From positions 48,882-112,881 of the forward strand of contig CAZUPD010000009.1 in NCBI GenBank assembly GCA_964621785.1: a DNA stretch of 64,000 nt, given 5' to 3'. Position 1 is the stretch's first letter, and the number at the start of each line of letters is the position of its first letter. The position numbers and the translations under genes were made by a program. The notes below the pieces were generated by a model that was not told where the DNA came from, ran no database searches, and saw only the letters and a program-made list of their open reading frames with translations. Shown here one piece after another: positions 34,799-44,726 of the stretch. Source of the DNA: JACKDW01 sp964621785 (GTDB lineage Bacteria > Myxococcota_A > Polyangia > Nannocystales > Nannocystaceae).

Positions 34799-37700
34799 TT
34801 ACTCGGCCGAGATGGTGCGGGCGAGATCGTGGTCGAGGATCCGACGCGAGTAGTGCAGCATGTCGGCGGCCCGCGTGGCGAGGTTGTGGCAGGCGCTAGG
34901 CGGTGTGGGGGTGCCGTCGGGATCGCGGATACACATCCCCTGCTGCGGTACGCCGGGTCCGCTGGCGAGCCAGAACAAACCGTCTCCGCGGGCCGATCCA
35001 TCGGCGAAGACTGCGATCCCATCTCGTGCGCCGGGCAACAGCGGACGACCGAGGAAGTGCATCGGCGCGGGGACGCCGAGGTAATGGAGGATGGTCGGCG
35101 CGAGGTCGATGTGCCCGCCGACGGTGTCGACTGCTCCGCGGACAGGCTCACCGTCCGAGGGGATCCATAAAAATGCAGGTACACGTTCAAGCATGGGGGT
35201 GACCGCCGGCGACCACCGGTCGATACCGGCGAGTGTCAACAGGTCGGGGTCGTGGCCCAAGCGGCTGTCGTGGTCGCCGTAGACCGCGACGATCGTGTGG
35301 TCGAGGATGCCTTCGCGGGTCAACTGTTCAAACAGTGCCGCCAGCGAGGCATCGGTGTAGTGCATGCCGTGGATGTAATTGCCCAAGGCCGTGCCCTCGA
35401 GTTCGCCGAGCTCGAGTTCGATGAGCGACGGCGGAAATGAGTCGTACGGGTGGTGCACACTCAAGGTCACCAAAAAGCTGAAAAACGGCTGTTCGCCGGC
35501 GTCGAGCTCCGCCAGTTTGGGGACCACGCGGTCGAAGAACAAACCGTCGGCGAGCCCCCATCCGACCACCAGACCCTCGCCGAGCTCGCGGCGAAACCAC
35601 GACTCCCCGAACCCGTAGCGCGGGTGCAACAGGGCCCGGTTCCAAAACCCGCGCTTGTAGGGATGGGCCGAAAAAGTGGTGTAGCCGCGCTGCTCGAGCA
35701 CATGGGCGAGGGTGTAAAACGCGTTGTCGGACCGCAAAAATGCGAGTGCGCCCTGGGCCAGGGGTAGATTTGAGTTTAAAGTTGCATATTCACTGTCTGA
35801 GGTCATCCCCTGGGCGGTCAAATCGGCGTAGTGGGGAAAGTAGCGGGCCTGGCTGCGCATCCGGTTTAAAAAGGGCGTAATCTCTTGGCCGTCGACCTCG
35901 GCTCCGACGACCCATCCCTGCATCGATTCGACTTGGATGATGAGGACGTTGCTACCTTCGGCCACACCACTTTTTTCGCCTGCGGGCAGTTCCTCGGGGG
36001 GTTGCCAGACCTGCCGACGAGCTTCAAACCACCTGCGGAGATCAGCGATTTCCTGTTCACTCGCCTGTCCGCGGCCGGTCCGCTCGCGCAGTGTCCGAAG
36101 CGCGTCAAACACATGGGCACCCAACACCCCGAGTCGACCGACGTTGCGCTGCTCGGAATAGACGCGATATCCGAGTTCGCTGCCCATGATCTCGACCATC
36201 CGCAGACCAAACGGCGCGGCCCAGATGAGCGAAAACCCGAGGCCGATGGCCCACACCCGCCTGCGTGTGGTCCGTTGCTCCGGTTCAAATGTTTGACGCG
36301 GCAGTCCGAGCGCGAGCACAAGTCCGGCGAGGGGAACGGGCAACAGCCAGATGTGCGTCCCCCCGAGGGTTGCGCCAATACTGGTCGAGATGTCACCGAC
36401 TTGGTGTGCACCCCAAATGGCCTGCAACGGGACGATGCTGCCGCAAAAATGCATGTATATCAAATCAGCCAAGATCAGGATGGATCCGATCACACCCCAC
36501 ACACACGCCATCCACGGACGTGCACGCGCCGGGACAAGGACGACTGCGAGGGCGGCGAGGCCTGCACTTGACCCGGCCAGCCATGCCGATCCTCGCCACA
36601 GCGCATACGAGCTGAGCTCGGCAAAACTCGAGACCAGAAGCAGTCCGGCGGCACCCGCCCAGACGACCGGCGTAAGTTCGAGGGCTGCACGTCCGCGGAG
36701 GCTCTGTGGGTGTTTGCGGCGGACAATCGCCAGCGCGAGGATGGTGAGACACAAAAATATCAGTTGCAACAGGCCACTTTGCCAGATGATGCTGACCGAA
36801 GATCGTTGTGGATACACCTGATCGCGGGCGACGTCGGCGTACCAGGCGACATGCTCGCGAACCATATCAAATGTCAGATCAAATTTGCCCGCACGGGCGG
36901 GTCCGACGACGCGGGCGGGCAGGGTGATCGATTGTCCGGGTTCGACCGCGTGGGGCAAGTGGGTGCGATGTCCGTCAAACACGACCGGCAAACCATCGCG
37001 TGTGAGCCAGTGGTAGGCGAGTCGGTCTCCCTGGTCTTCCGACCATGTCTCCTGTCCGGTGTTGCGGACTGTAACCTCGACATCCGTCTCGCCGTTGACA
37101 GCCATCCACAGGGGCCAGTCGACCTCGACAATCTCGGCGGCGAGGCGGTGGGGTCCAATCTCAACATTCGTCGGTACAGTAGCGTCGGGTGTGTACCAGG
37201 CGACGTGCTCGCGGACGATGGCCCAGGTGAGTTGGTAGGTACCCGGCGCCGCAGGTGCGCGCAGGCTAGCGTGAATGGTTGTAGATACACCTGGGTTGAG
37301 TGCGTCGGGAAGGGGGGTACGAATTCCTTCGCGACTGTTGCCGTCTGCCGCGACCCAGCGATAGGAGATAGAATCGCCGCGCTCGGTCGTCCATGGCTCG
37401 CCGCCGGTGTTGCGCAGACGCAGCGGGACGTCAACGATTTCATCGGCCGTCAGCGCATCGGGGAGTTCGGCGGCCAGCAGTTGCCAGTGGCGCGGCGAGG
37501 GTGAAACCTCGACCACGTGCCAGTTTGCCGGGTTGGGCGTCGGAGGTCCATACCAGCGTTTGTGTTCGCGGACGGGTTCCCATGCAAGTACATATTTCCC
37601 CGGAGTCTGTGGCCCTCGCACAGTCGCTGCGAGCTCGACGGTCTGCCCCGGTGGGACTTTGTTTGAAAAAAGTGTGCGTACACCTTCTTCGACCACGGTT

Positions 37701-38359
37701 CCGTTCTCATCGCGCCAGTGGTACGACAGTCGGTCGCCGCGATCCGCATCCCAGGTGGTCGAGGTCGCGTTGCGCAGGCGGACTCGGGCGGTTGAGGGTT
37801 CATTGACGCGGACCGGACCGTCGAGACTCGCGGAGAGAAGACTCCAGCCGCTGGCGCCCGGTCGAACCTCGACAGGAATGGTCAGACACTCGGCGTCGCA
37901 ACCCTGCGGCGGCAGATACCAGCCGGCGTGCTCGCGGACCATGGCCCATTGCAGGTAGTAGGTTCCGGGAGTGGCCGGAGCGCGCAGGGTTGCGAGCAAC
38001 TCGCGTTGTTGGGACTGTGCGAGCCGATTCCCGAGGGGCGTGCGCAGACCTTCGTACTCGACCAGTGCGCCGCTGCTGTCGTACCAGTGGTAGGAGAGCC
38101 GATCGCCGGCGGCGTGAGACCAGGTGACCGGACCCGGGTTGCGGATCGTGAGCGGGACATCGACGACTTCGCCCGGGTAGAGCTCGGCCGGCGTTTGCTG
38201 TGCGAGTCGCTGCCACCGAAGGTTTCGCGGGGTGTGCTGGGCACCGGCGCGCTCGGCCGATGTTCGTTCGGGGCTCACATCGGCCGCGCGGGCATCGGTT
38301 CCAATCGTCCATCCCGCGAGCAGCAGGCAGACAGTCAGGGATCGTCGAAGGTCGAGCAA
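34799..38359 (-). CDS. four Ig-like repeats fused to an LtaS-like phosphoglycerol transferase/sulfatase
   Basis: 1186 residues. A signal peptide (to about 26) is followed by four about 115-residue repeats at roughly 48-165, 170-285, 290-400 and 405-515. Each has N-x-G/T...W, GDRLSYHW-like, an RT-L turn and a closing VREH-x-x-W-Y. Membrane helices follow from about 525. The catalytic domain has NVLIIQVESMQ, the nucleophile Thr in QGMTSDSEY, FWNR, and the metal site YGDHDSR, as in LtaS and related alkaline-phosphatase-fold enzymes. Family members normally have five TM helices and no N-terminal repeats, so the layout is unusual. It probably transfers phosphoglycerol or another group to an envelope glycan, with the repeats binding substrate. 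Confidence 0.85.
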   Translation of the reverse strand: MLDLRRSLTVCLLLAGWTIGTDARAADVSPERTSAERAGAQHTPRNLRWQRLAQQTPAELYPGEVVDVPLTIRNPGPVTWSHAAGDRLSYHWYDSSGALVEYEGLRTPLGNRLAQSQQRELLATLRAPATPGTYYLQWAMVREHAGWYLPPQGCDAECLTIPVEVRPGASGWSLLSASLDGPVRVNEPSTARVRLRNATSTTWDADRGDRLSYHWRDENGTVVEEGVRTLFSNKVPPGQTVELAATVRGPQTPGKYVLAWEPVREHKRWYGPPTPNPANWHVVEVSPSPRHWQLLAAELPDALTADEIVDVPLRLRNTGGEPWTTERGDSISYRWVAADGNSREGIRTPLPDALNPGVSTTIHASLRAPAAPGTYQLTWAIVREHVAWYTPDATVPTNVEIGPHRLAAEIVEVDWPLWMAVNGETDVEVTVRNTGQETWSEDQGDRLAYHWLTRDGLPVVFDGHRTHLPHAVEPGQSITLPARVVGPARAGKFDLTFDMVREHVAWYADVARDQVYPQRSSVSIIWQSGLLQLIFLCLTILALAIVRRKHPQSLRGRAALELTPVVWAGAAGLLLVSSFAELSSYALWRGSAWLAGSSAGLAALAVVLVPARARPWMACVWGVIGSILILADLIYMHFCGSIVPLQAIWGAHQVGDISTSIGATLGGTHIWLLPVPLAGLVLALGLPRQTFEPEQRTTRRRVWAIGLGFSLIWAAPFGLRMVEIMGSELGYRVYSEQRNVGRLGVLGAHVFDALRTLRERTGRGQASEQEIADLRRWFEARRQVWQPPEELPAGEKSGVAEGSNVLIIQVESMQGWVVGAEVDGQEITPFLNRMRSQARYFPHYADLTAQGMTSDSEYATLNSNLPLAQGALAFLRSDNAFYTLAHVLEQRGYTTFSAHPYKRGFWNRALLHPRYGFGESWFRRELGEGLVVGWGLADGLFFDRVVPKLAELDAGEQPFFSFLVTLSVHHPYDSFPPSLIELELGELEGTALGNYIHGMHYTDASLAALFEQLTREGILDHTIVAVYGDHDSRLGHDPDLLTLAGIDRWSPAVTPMLERVPAFLWIPSDGEPVRGAVDTVGGHIDLAPTILHYLGVPAPMHFLGRPLLPGARDGIAVFADGSARGDGLFWLASGPGVPQQGMCIRDPDGTPTPPSACHNLATRAADMLHYSRRILDHDLARTISAE

Positions 38360-38548
38360 GGCGGCAGTTCGGGGTTGCGGCGAAGCCTATCTCAAAACGC
38401 GAGTGGTTGCTCGCAGGCCGCGTCTGCAGAGTTCCTTGTCCACCCAGCCTCCATGTCTCACAGGCTCTCGCACACCCGAGGCAAGGAATTCGGGTCTATT
38501 ACTTGACTCTACATCGAGTTTTGCCGATTGGGCGGCCGTCATCTCGGC

Positions 38549-39724
38549 TCAGAAGTGTCCGCGCAGGAGCCAGCCCGCCCCGTCGACTCCGACAGCCGGG
38601 GCGAAGGACAGGCGCCTCGACCGGGTTTTGCGCCTGCGTTTGGCGTCGACGATCAACATCGTGATACCGGCTACGACCTGTGCGCCTCCAGCGATTCCGG
38701 TGGCGATGGCGGCGGTGCGAAACTTGTCGGCCCGCTGCATGCTCGCTTCGGCCATGGCCAGCTCCTCCGCAGTGAGCTGACGTTTTTCGGACTCGTCTTC
38801 CCAAGCCCGGAGGTCGATCAATTCTTGGTTGTAGAAAAAGCCTGTCGCGGCGGTCGCCAGCAGGGTTGCCGCACCGGTTGCTGTCACCGTGGTGCCGGCG
38901 ATCAGCAACGGCCTGCGGGACGTCTCGGGTTTGTCGTCGAGTGGTGGTGGAAAGGACGACCCACACCCGCCGTCGGGGGGTTGTGGGGTATCGGGCGGGC
39001 AGTCGACTCGGTGCGGGGCGATGAGCTCTTCAGGTAAGGTTGTTGGGCCGCCAAAAAACTGCACGCGATCTTGGCTCGGGGATTCGCCAAAACTCGACTC
39101 GCGCAGCAGCTGACGGCAGGCGTAGGGCCAGCGCTCGCCGATCTGGTCCTTGAGTTGTGTGGCCAGTGCACGCCGACGCCGGACAAAATAGGCTTGGCCC
39201 TCGCTGCGGCCGGCGCGGAGGTGGGTGCTGGTCAGGCGGTGCGCAAAACACAGAGCCCGGCGCTCGCCGTACTCGTCGAACATGAGTTCCGAGGCAGCGA
39301 TCGCCCGCAGGACGTAGTGGTCACGGGTGTTCGAAGGACCATCTTCGCGACCGGCGAGGCGCGCCCAGATGGTCGCGGCTTTCCAGTAGTCGCCGCGCTC
39401 AAATGCGCGGTCGGCTCGATATTCGAGTGCGACACGCTGCTTGGCTGCCTCGCTCAAGCCTTCGTCGGTCTTTGTTGGAGCGCTGTCGGGTGTGCCGCTC
39501 GCGGGAGCGCTCGAGTCACCAACCGAGGTCGCGGGAGTGTCCCCCGCGGTTGAGCTCGAGTCGGGCGCATCCGTCTCCGGAGAATTTGTTGCATTGGCAA
39601 CGGCATCAGGTACGCCCACCTCGACGTTTGAATCCGGTGTATCTACATCGACATTGTCGCCAGAGGATGAACTCCCCGAGGTTTGCAATGTTGCGAGTGC
39701 GATGGTGAAAATCCAACCATGCAT
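38549..39724 (-). CDS. exported protein with helical repeat region and membrane segments
   Basis: 391 residues. The short N-terminal hydrophobic stretch (WIFTIALATLQ) may be a signal, followed by an S/T/D/P-rich linker to about 85. A TPR-like helical part (AFERGDYWKAATIWARLAG) comes next, then two hydrophobic helices (about 268-290 and 330-352) and a basic tail. The overall plan is common in large myxobacterial genomes, but no function is assignable. A motif site in reverse orientation lies at 39638-39647. Confidence 0.6.
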   Translation of the reverse strand: MHGWIFTIALATLQTSGSSSSGDNVDVDTPDSNVEVGVPDAVANATNSPETDAPDSSSTAGDTPATSVGDSSAPASGTPDSAPTKTDEGLSEAAKQRVALEYRADRAFERGDYWKAATIWARLAGREDGPSNTRDHYVLRAIAASELMFDEYGERRALCFAHRLTSTHLRAGRSEGQAYFVRRRRALATQLKDQIGERWPYACRQLLRESSFGESPSQDRVQFFGGPTTLPEELIAPHRVDCPPDTPQPPDGGCGSSFPPPLDDKPETSRRPLLIAGTTVTATGAATLLATAATGFFYNQELIDLRAWEDESEKRQLTAEELAMAEASMQRADKFRTAAIATGIAGGAQVVAGITMLIVDAKRRRKTRSRRLSFAPAVGVDGAGWLLRGHF

Positions 39725-40245
39725 CGTGTATCTCCCCGTCCCGGACGCGCCGAGGCCCTACGTGCATACCATATTCACTGGGAGCGAGGGATCTCGGACA
39801 TCGAGCTCTCGTCGAGGAGCGAGTTGTGGATTGTTTGTGGAGAATCGATTCGGAAGACTTTGTATGGAGGCTTACAAAAATTACGGAACGTCACGTAGGG
39901 TCCGTTGTGCGTACATGTGTTTATGAGTGCGCATTAGACGCTCAGTGATTTTGTGTTTGCGGCCGCTAGCCAGGGTCTCGCCAGGTTCGGCTTGCAAGTG
40001 CACGCAACCACATCACGCCACTCGCTCGTTCGCGGAGAATGGTTACGCGCCTTTGTGCAACCTTTGCCGCGACAATCGCGGCGGTACCCCGCGGTTTGTC
40101 ATGTAGGTACACCCCACCCCAGTCGCCGAGTGACGATTTTGGGGGAAGCTGGCCTCTGCGGAGGACCGATTTTGAGATCTCGACCGCTGTTTTGCTTGCT
40201 TCGGTGAACCCGCGGCTGCAAACATCGCCCTGCCCAGACCTACAC
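39725..40245. other. intergenic region upstream of the sigma-factor operon
   Basis: About 520 bases with no supported gene; the sigma frame is open back to 40039 without similarity. It contains TGCAAGTGCA (39993-40002) and TGTAGGTACA (40102-40111). The promoters of the divergent genes must lie here, and an ECF autoregulatory promoter is expected but not recognised. Confidence 0.45.
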
Positions 40246-40878
40246 GTGACCCCGGAAGAAATTACCAAGGCTCGGGCGGGGGATCCTGCCGCCAGCCGTC
40301 TGTTGATTCGCGCAGCACTTGCGCGCGACCCCGATGCGATGCGGGTATTGGTTGAGTTGTTGCTGCCCGTGATCCAAACCGAAGTTGCGTTTGCCCTGCG
40401 GCGGCGGGCGCTCCCCCGGCGTCGGAACCCTCGTCAGGACGTCGAGGACTTTGTCCAAGAGGTGTTTATCGAATTGCTCACCCGCGACGCAAAGGCCCTG
40501 CGCGACTGGGATGCAAAGCGCGGTCGGACCCTGCCGAACTTTGTGCGTCTCGTTGCCCGTCGCCGAGTGGCCCGCCTGTTTCGTGGGCACCGCGGGAACC
40601 CATGGAAGGATGAGCCCACCGAAGTTGCCGACTTTGACTACCTCGCCCCCCCGGATCACTCGACCGAAGCCTCCCTCGACAACCGCCGGAAGTTGGCAGA
40701 GGTTTACGAAGTGTTGCAGTCCCGCCTCAGCGATCGCGGGCTTGTCTTATTTGAACTGATCTACCTCGAACAGCGCACGGTTAAAGAGGTTTGTGAGACC
40801 ATGGGGATGAGCCGGGCTGCAGTCGACACATGGAACTCTCGGTTACGCAAGCTTGTGCGCTCACTCACGGATGGGTGA
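40246..40878 (+). CDS. ECF-type RNA polymerase sigma factor
   Basis: 210 residues from GTG 40246 (VTPEEITKARAGD). Region 2 is RQDVEDFVQEVFIELL, with the arginine-rich stretch preceding it, and region 4 ends in TVKEVCETMGMSRAAVDTWNSRLRKLVR, a clear helix-turn-helix. Regions 1 and 3 are absent, as usual for extracytoplasmic-function sigmas. The upstream frame lacks similarity. It heads a three-gene cluster with an anti-sigma-like membrane protein and a TPR-CHAT protein, all on the same strand. Confidence 0.9.
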   Translation: MTPEEITKARAGDPAASRLLIRAALARDPDAMRVLVELLLPVIQTEVAFALRRRALPRRRNPRQDVEDFVQEVFIELLTRDAKALRDWDAKRGRTLPNFVRLVARRRVARLFRGHRGNPWKDEPTEVADFDYLAPPDHSTEASLDNRRKLAEVYEVLQSRLSDRGLVLFELIYLEQRTVKEVCETMGMSRAAVDTWNSRLRKLVRSLTDG

Positions 40879-40945
40879 GTGTTCGTCGGCGAGCTGTCAG
40901 AAAACCCTGCGACGTGGACAATCGAGACCTGAAGCGTACCTCTCT

Positions 40946-41758
40946 ATGCAAGAGTCCTCTATCGAACAATCCCTGGGCCGTTACGGCCGTGAGTTGCTCG
41001 CTGACCGCGCGCCGGCGTGGGAAGCATTTGCCGCTGGCGAGCTGACCGAAGCCGAGGTGGTTGCCGCGCGTAGCGAGCATGAGTCCGCCGAAGAGTTCCA
41101 GGAAAACCTCGCCATGTTTCGTCCGTTTTCGGAACAGCGGCGCGAGGCGCTGGTCGCCCAATTGTTGGCGACTCCAGCGTCCGAAAAGCATGTGCATGCA
41201 CCTACTCTTCCAACGGCCAAGGTCATTCCGCTGTGGCGTCGACCCGTCGCCTGGGCCGGCGTGGCTGCGGCTGCGATTGCAGTATTCATGTTGATACAAC
41301 CAGGTGTCGGTCCAACGGAGCAACCCGTCGGAGACCTCCCGGCATTTGAACTCGAGGTCGCCGGCGGGATCGCAGCCCAGCGCTCCGAAGGCAAACAGAC
41401 GGGCGTTGGGCGCTATGCCGCCGACACCGAGATCGAAGTCATCATCCGCCCGCAAGTCCGCAGCAAGGTTCCACTCCAGGCGCGGTTGTTCGCGTTTCAA
41501 GGGCCCAGTGGCCAGGCGTTGACGACTCCGCTCGAAGTCGCCGATAGCGGATCGGTCCGACTCAAAGGACAGGTCGGCGAAGTCCTCGGACTTGGACCTG
41601 GTATGTGGCGGCTGGTTTTTGTGGTCGGGGCGGGGGATGAACTGCCGAGCGACGTCTCGGCCGTCGCGCCCCTCCAAAGCCACGCTGCCCATCCTGGGGC
41701 CGCAGGCGGGGAAATATGGGTCGAGAGTTTGCAGCTCGAGATCACAGCCTCACCCTAG
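40946..41758 (+). CDS. single-pass membrane protein, probable anti-sigma factor
   Basis: 270 residues from ATG 40946. The N-terminal 95 residues are charged and helical (EAFAAGELTEAEVVAAR), suited to holding a sigma factor; the G-x-L pattern is reminiscent of anti-sigma N-termini, but there is no Zn-finger HxxxCxxC. One TM helix (about 100-118, VAWAGVAAAAIAVFMLI) is followed by a 140-residue beta-rich periplasmic domain. Position 67 bases after the sigma gene and the topology support the role, which is otherwise inference. Confidence 0.65.
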   Translation: MQESSIEQSLGRYGRELLADRAPAWEAFAAGELTEAEVVAARSEHESAEEFQENLAMFRPFSEQRREALVAQLLATPASEKHVHAPTLPTAKVIPLWRRPVAWAGVAAAAIAVFMLIQPGVGPTEQPVGDLPAFELEVAGGIAAQRSEGKQTGVGRYAADTEIEVIIRPQVRSKVPLQARLFAFQGPSGQALTTPLEVADSGSVRLKGQVGEVLGLGPGMWRLVFVVGAGDELPSDVSAVAPLQSHAAHPGAAGGEIWVESLQLEITASP

Positions 41759-41857
41759 ACCTCCTCCACGCGGCTTTCCGGTCGCCCCCGAGACCTGTAC
41801 CCGCTCCGGCGAACGCCGTGGCATCCTAGTGTTGCGTCGACCCCCTGTACCGTTGTC

Positions 41858-44689
41858 ATGAAGCGCGTCCTGCTCCCGATTCTCGTTCTCACTGCACTGG
41901 TGTGGGCGTCGATCATGTGCAGTCCGGAATACGGGGTACTTGGCGAGGAACCGGTGGCCGTCGATGCGCCACACGGACGCACACCCAAGGCCACCGTGCC
42001 GCTCCAAGTCGAGTTTTATGGATGTCTCGAAGTTCAGGAGGGCCCGCGGTGCATCCTCGATGCCGACGCCGAATTCCGTCTGTGGGTGCGGGCTGCCGAG
42101 GACCGCGAGATTGAATTAACGCTCGACGGGGAACCGATCGAAGCGGTCCGCGAGGTCCGCGAGGACGGCGTGTTGATGCGGGTGAATCTCGCCCCACCGG
42201 CCGAACGGATCGAGGTCGCAGTCGACCGCATGACCGGCGAGCGAGCCGAATTTTCCTTGATACTACAAACGTCACAAACACCGCTTCGACCTGAATTTAT
42301 CGCCGCATGGGAATTTGTGCATACACAGTCCCACGACAGCACCCGGGCGTTTCACCACCGCGGGGTCCTCGAGGAATTGTTGGCCTCGCTCGACGCCCGC
42401 GAACGCGTCGAGTGCCTGCGGCTGCTGGCCCGCCTGGCGACCCGCCTGGAGGAACCGCAGGTCGCCGTCCGCGAGTATCGCCAGGCCGTCGATCTCGCCC
42501 TCTCCTTCGGTATGATCGGGAAGGCGAGTCAGGATGCCCTGGCAGCATCATTTTTGTTGAGCAACCGCCTCGATGACTTGGTTGCGGCCGAGCGTTGGCT
42601 CGACCGGCAGACACGAATCTCCCGCGGAGATCCTTATACCCATGCGCTCGCACCCTATTTTCAGGGATTGCTCGCCTACAACCAAGGGGATTTGGAGCGC
42701 GCATTGCAGGAGTTTTCGGAGGCAGGCTACCGCGCCCGTAGGCTCGATCTCGAAGCGGAACACCGGCAAGCGTTGCAGATGCATGGACTTGTGTTGAGTC
42801 GTTTGGGACGCGACGGCGATGCCCGCAGGATGTTTGAACAGGCGGTCGAGCTGACCTCAGAGACAACCTCGCCGTGCGCCCGTGCCGAGTTGTTGACCAA
42901 CATCGCCGCCAGCCACATGCGGACGTTGCAAGAGGGACGCAGCGGCGATGACCCAACGCCCTATCTGACCCAGGCCCTTGCCCTCAACGTCGATCCGAAG
43001 GGGTGCAACAACCCGCCGATGGCCGATCGGGTGCGTCTCGAGCTCGCATGGGCAGCACTGTTGCGCGGTGAGTTGGATACGGCAGGTGCACGTTTAGAAC
43101 AGGTACCGGGGACCCGCCTGCGCGACCCGAGTGATCGGGCGTTGCGCCTGCGGTTGTTGACCTGGCTGGCGCTCGCTCAGGGACAGGCTGAGGAGGCCCT
43201 GACCCACCTCGAAGCCCGGCGGCAGTTTGAGTCCCACACCCCCCACGCACATTGGCAACTCGACTTTGACGAGGGGCGGGCACTCGAGTTGGCAGGCGAT
43301 CATGAGGGCGCCCTCGATGCATATGCACGTGCTGAATACCAGGTCGACGATCTGATCCTCAAGGTGGGATTTGGTGACGGCCGCGATCTGTTTGCCAGCG
43401 GACACAACGAGAGTGCACGCCACTACATCGATCTGCTCGTTCGCCGGGGTCAACACGAACGGGCCCTGTGTGCCGCCCGGATCGCCCGCGCCCGCACGGT
43501 CTACCCGATCGACCGCGCCGGCCGTCTCGCCGCCTTGGATCAGGATGCACGCGAGCAGTGGGATGCATTGATCGGTGACTACCGTACAATCCGCGACCGC
43601 CTCGACCAGGAGCGGGCCGAGGATTGGCGGTTGCCGGCCGAGCAGCTCACGCGGGTTAAGGTCCAGCGCCAGCATCGCGAGGAGCGTGCGAGCGATCTAT
43701 TGCGACGGGCGCTCGCGCTGTTGTCCCGGGCGTCGCTGCCCCGGGTGTCCTGCGCCGACCTGCGCCCGCCCGCCGACGGTGAGGTCGTGTTGCTCTACCA
43801 CCCGGTGCGGGACGGTGCATGGGTTGGATTTGCGGCCACTCCCCAGGGATTGCAGGTACATCGATTTGATCAACTTCCAGCCCGAGACAACCGCAGCGGA
43901 GGGGATGCACTCGCCCTCGGAGGTGAGCTTTTAGCCCCGTTTCGCACATCGTTGGCCCGCGCCCGTCACCTGCGGATGTTGCCGATGCGGGCACTGCTCG
44001 ACATCCCGTTTCACGCCGCCGCCGATCCGGTTGCACCGGGCGAGGTGGTACTCGAGCGACTCGATGTTGCCTATGCAATTGATCGGCCGGCCAAACAGAT
44101 TGCCGAACCACCGAAGGCCGCGTTGACCCGGGCGTTGGTGGTCGCCGATCCGCGCAGCAATTTGGAACATGCTCAGGCTGAGGTCGAGATGGTCGAGCAG
44201 GCCCTGGGAGAGCGGGGGTTTGCCGTCGAGACCCTGCGGGGAGCGGGGGCGAGTGGGGCGACGTTGCGACGGTCGCTCGCGGGCACCGATCTCCTGCACT
44301 ACGCAGGTCACGGCCTGTCCGATGGGACAACTGGTGTCGGGAGTGTGTTGTTACTGGCCGGCAGCACCCTGTCAATCGGGGATATCTTGATGTTGCCCTG
44401 GGTCCCGACTTCGGTGGTGTTATCGGGCTGCGAAACCGGATTAACCGACAACCGCACGCTGTCGGGAGGCATGAGCGTGGCCTGGGCGTTTGTCGCTGCA
44501 GGCTCGCAGTCGGTGATCGCCGCATCGACGGAGATCGACGACGACCTCGGAGCCGCGATCAGCAGCCAACTCTACAGTGGACGAGCGACGAGTTTTGACG
44601 GTCCGACTGCGTTGCGAACAGCACAGCTGGCGATTCGGGCAGATGCACCAGCATCGGATTGGTATGTGTTTCGCGCCTGGGTACCATAA
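41858..44689 (+). CDS. exported TPR-CHAT cysteine protease
   Basis: 943 residues. An N-terminal hydrophobic signal (VLLPILVLTALVWASIMC) with a possible lipobox Cys suggests export. A beta-rich N-domain, then many TPR-like helical repeats (about 130-560), precede a C-terminal CHAT caspase-fold domain. Its catalytic dyad is H818 in HYAGHG and C858 in LSGCETG, both intact. CHAT proteases are activated by partner or ligand contact through TPR arrays. Being third in a sigma/anti-sigma cluster makes the periplasmic part of the anti-sigma the obvious candidate substrate. Motif sites lie at 42774-42783 and 43851-43860. Confidence 0.85.
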   Translation: MKRVLLPILVLTALVWASIMCSPEYGVLGEEPVAVDAPHGRTPKATVPLQVEFYGCLEVQEGPRCILDADAEFRLWVRAAEDREIELTLDGEPIEAVREVREDGVLMRVNLAPPAERIEVAVDRMTGERAEFSLILQTSQTPLRPEFIAAWEFVHTQSHDSTRAFHHRGVLEELLASLDARERVECLRLLARLATRLEEPQVAVREYRQAVDLALSFGMIGKASQDALAASFLLSNRLDDLVAAERWLDRQTRISRGDPYTHALAPYFQGLLAYNQGDLERALQEFSEAGYRARRLDLEAEHRQALQMHGLVLSRLGRDGDARRMFEQAVELTSETTSPCARAELLTNIAASHMRTLQEGRSGDDPTPYLTQALALNVDPKGCNNPPMADRVRLELAWAALLRGELDTAGARLEQVPGTRLRDPSDRALRLRLLTWLALAQGQAEEALTHLEARRQFESHTPHAHWQLDFDEGRALELAGDHEGALDAYARAEYQVDDLILKVGFGDGRDLFASGHNESARHYIDLLVRRGQHERALCAARIARARTVYPIDRAGRLAALDQDAREQWDALIGDYRTIRDRLDQERAEDWRLPAEQLTRVKVQRQHREERASDLLRRALALLSRASLPRVSCADLRPPADGEVVLLYHPVRDGAWVGFAATPQGLQVHRFDQLPARDNRSGGDALALGGELLAPFRTSLARARHLRMLPMRALLDIPFHAAADPVAPGEVVLERLDVAYAIDRPAKQIAEPPKAALTRALVVADPRSNLEHAQAEVEMVEQALGERGFAVETLRGAGASGATLRRSLAGTDLLHYAGHGLSDGTTGVGSVLLLAGSTLSIGDILMLPWVPTSVVLSGCETGLTDNRTLSGGMSVAWAFVAAGSQSVIAASTEIDDDLGAAISSQLYSGRATSFDGPTALRTAQLAIRADAPASDWYVFRAWVP

Positions 44690-44726
44690 CAGTGTGGACT
44701 GCAGGCACGAATGATTGCGGATACAT

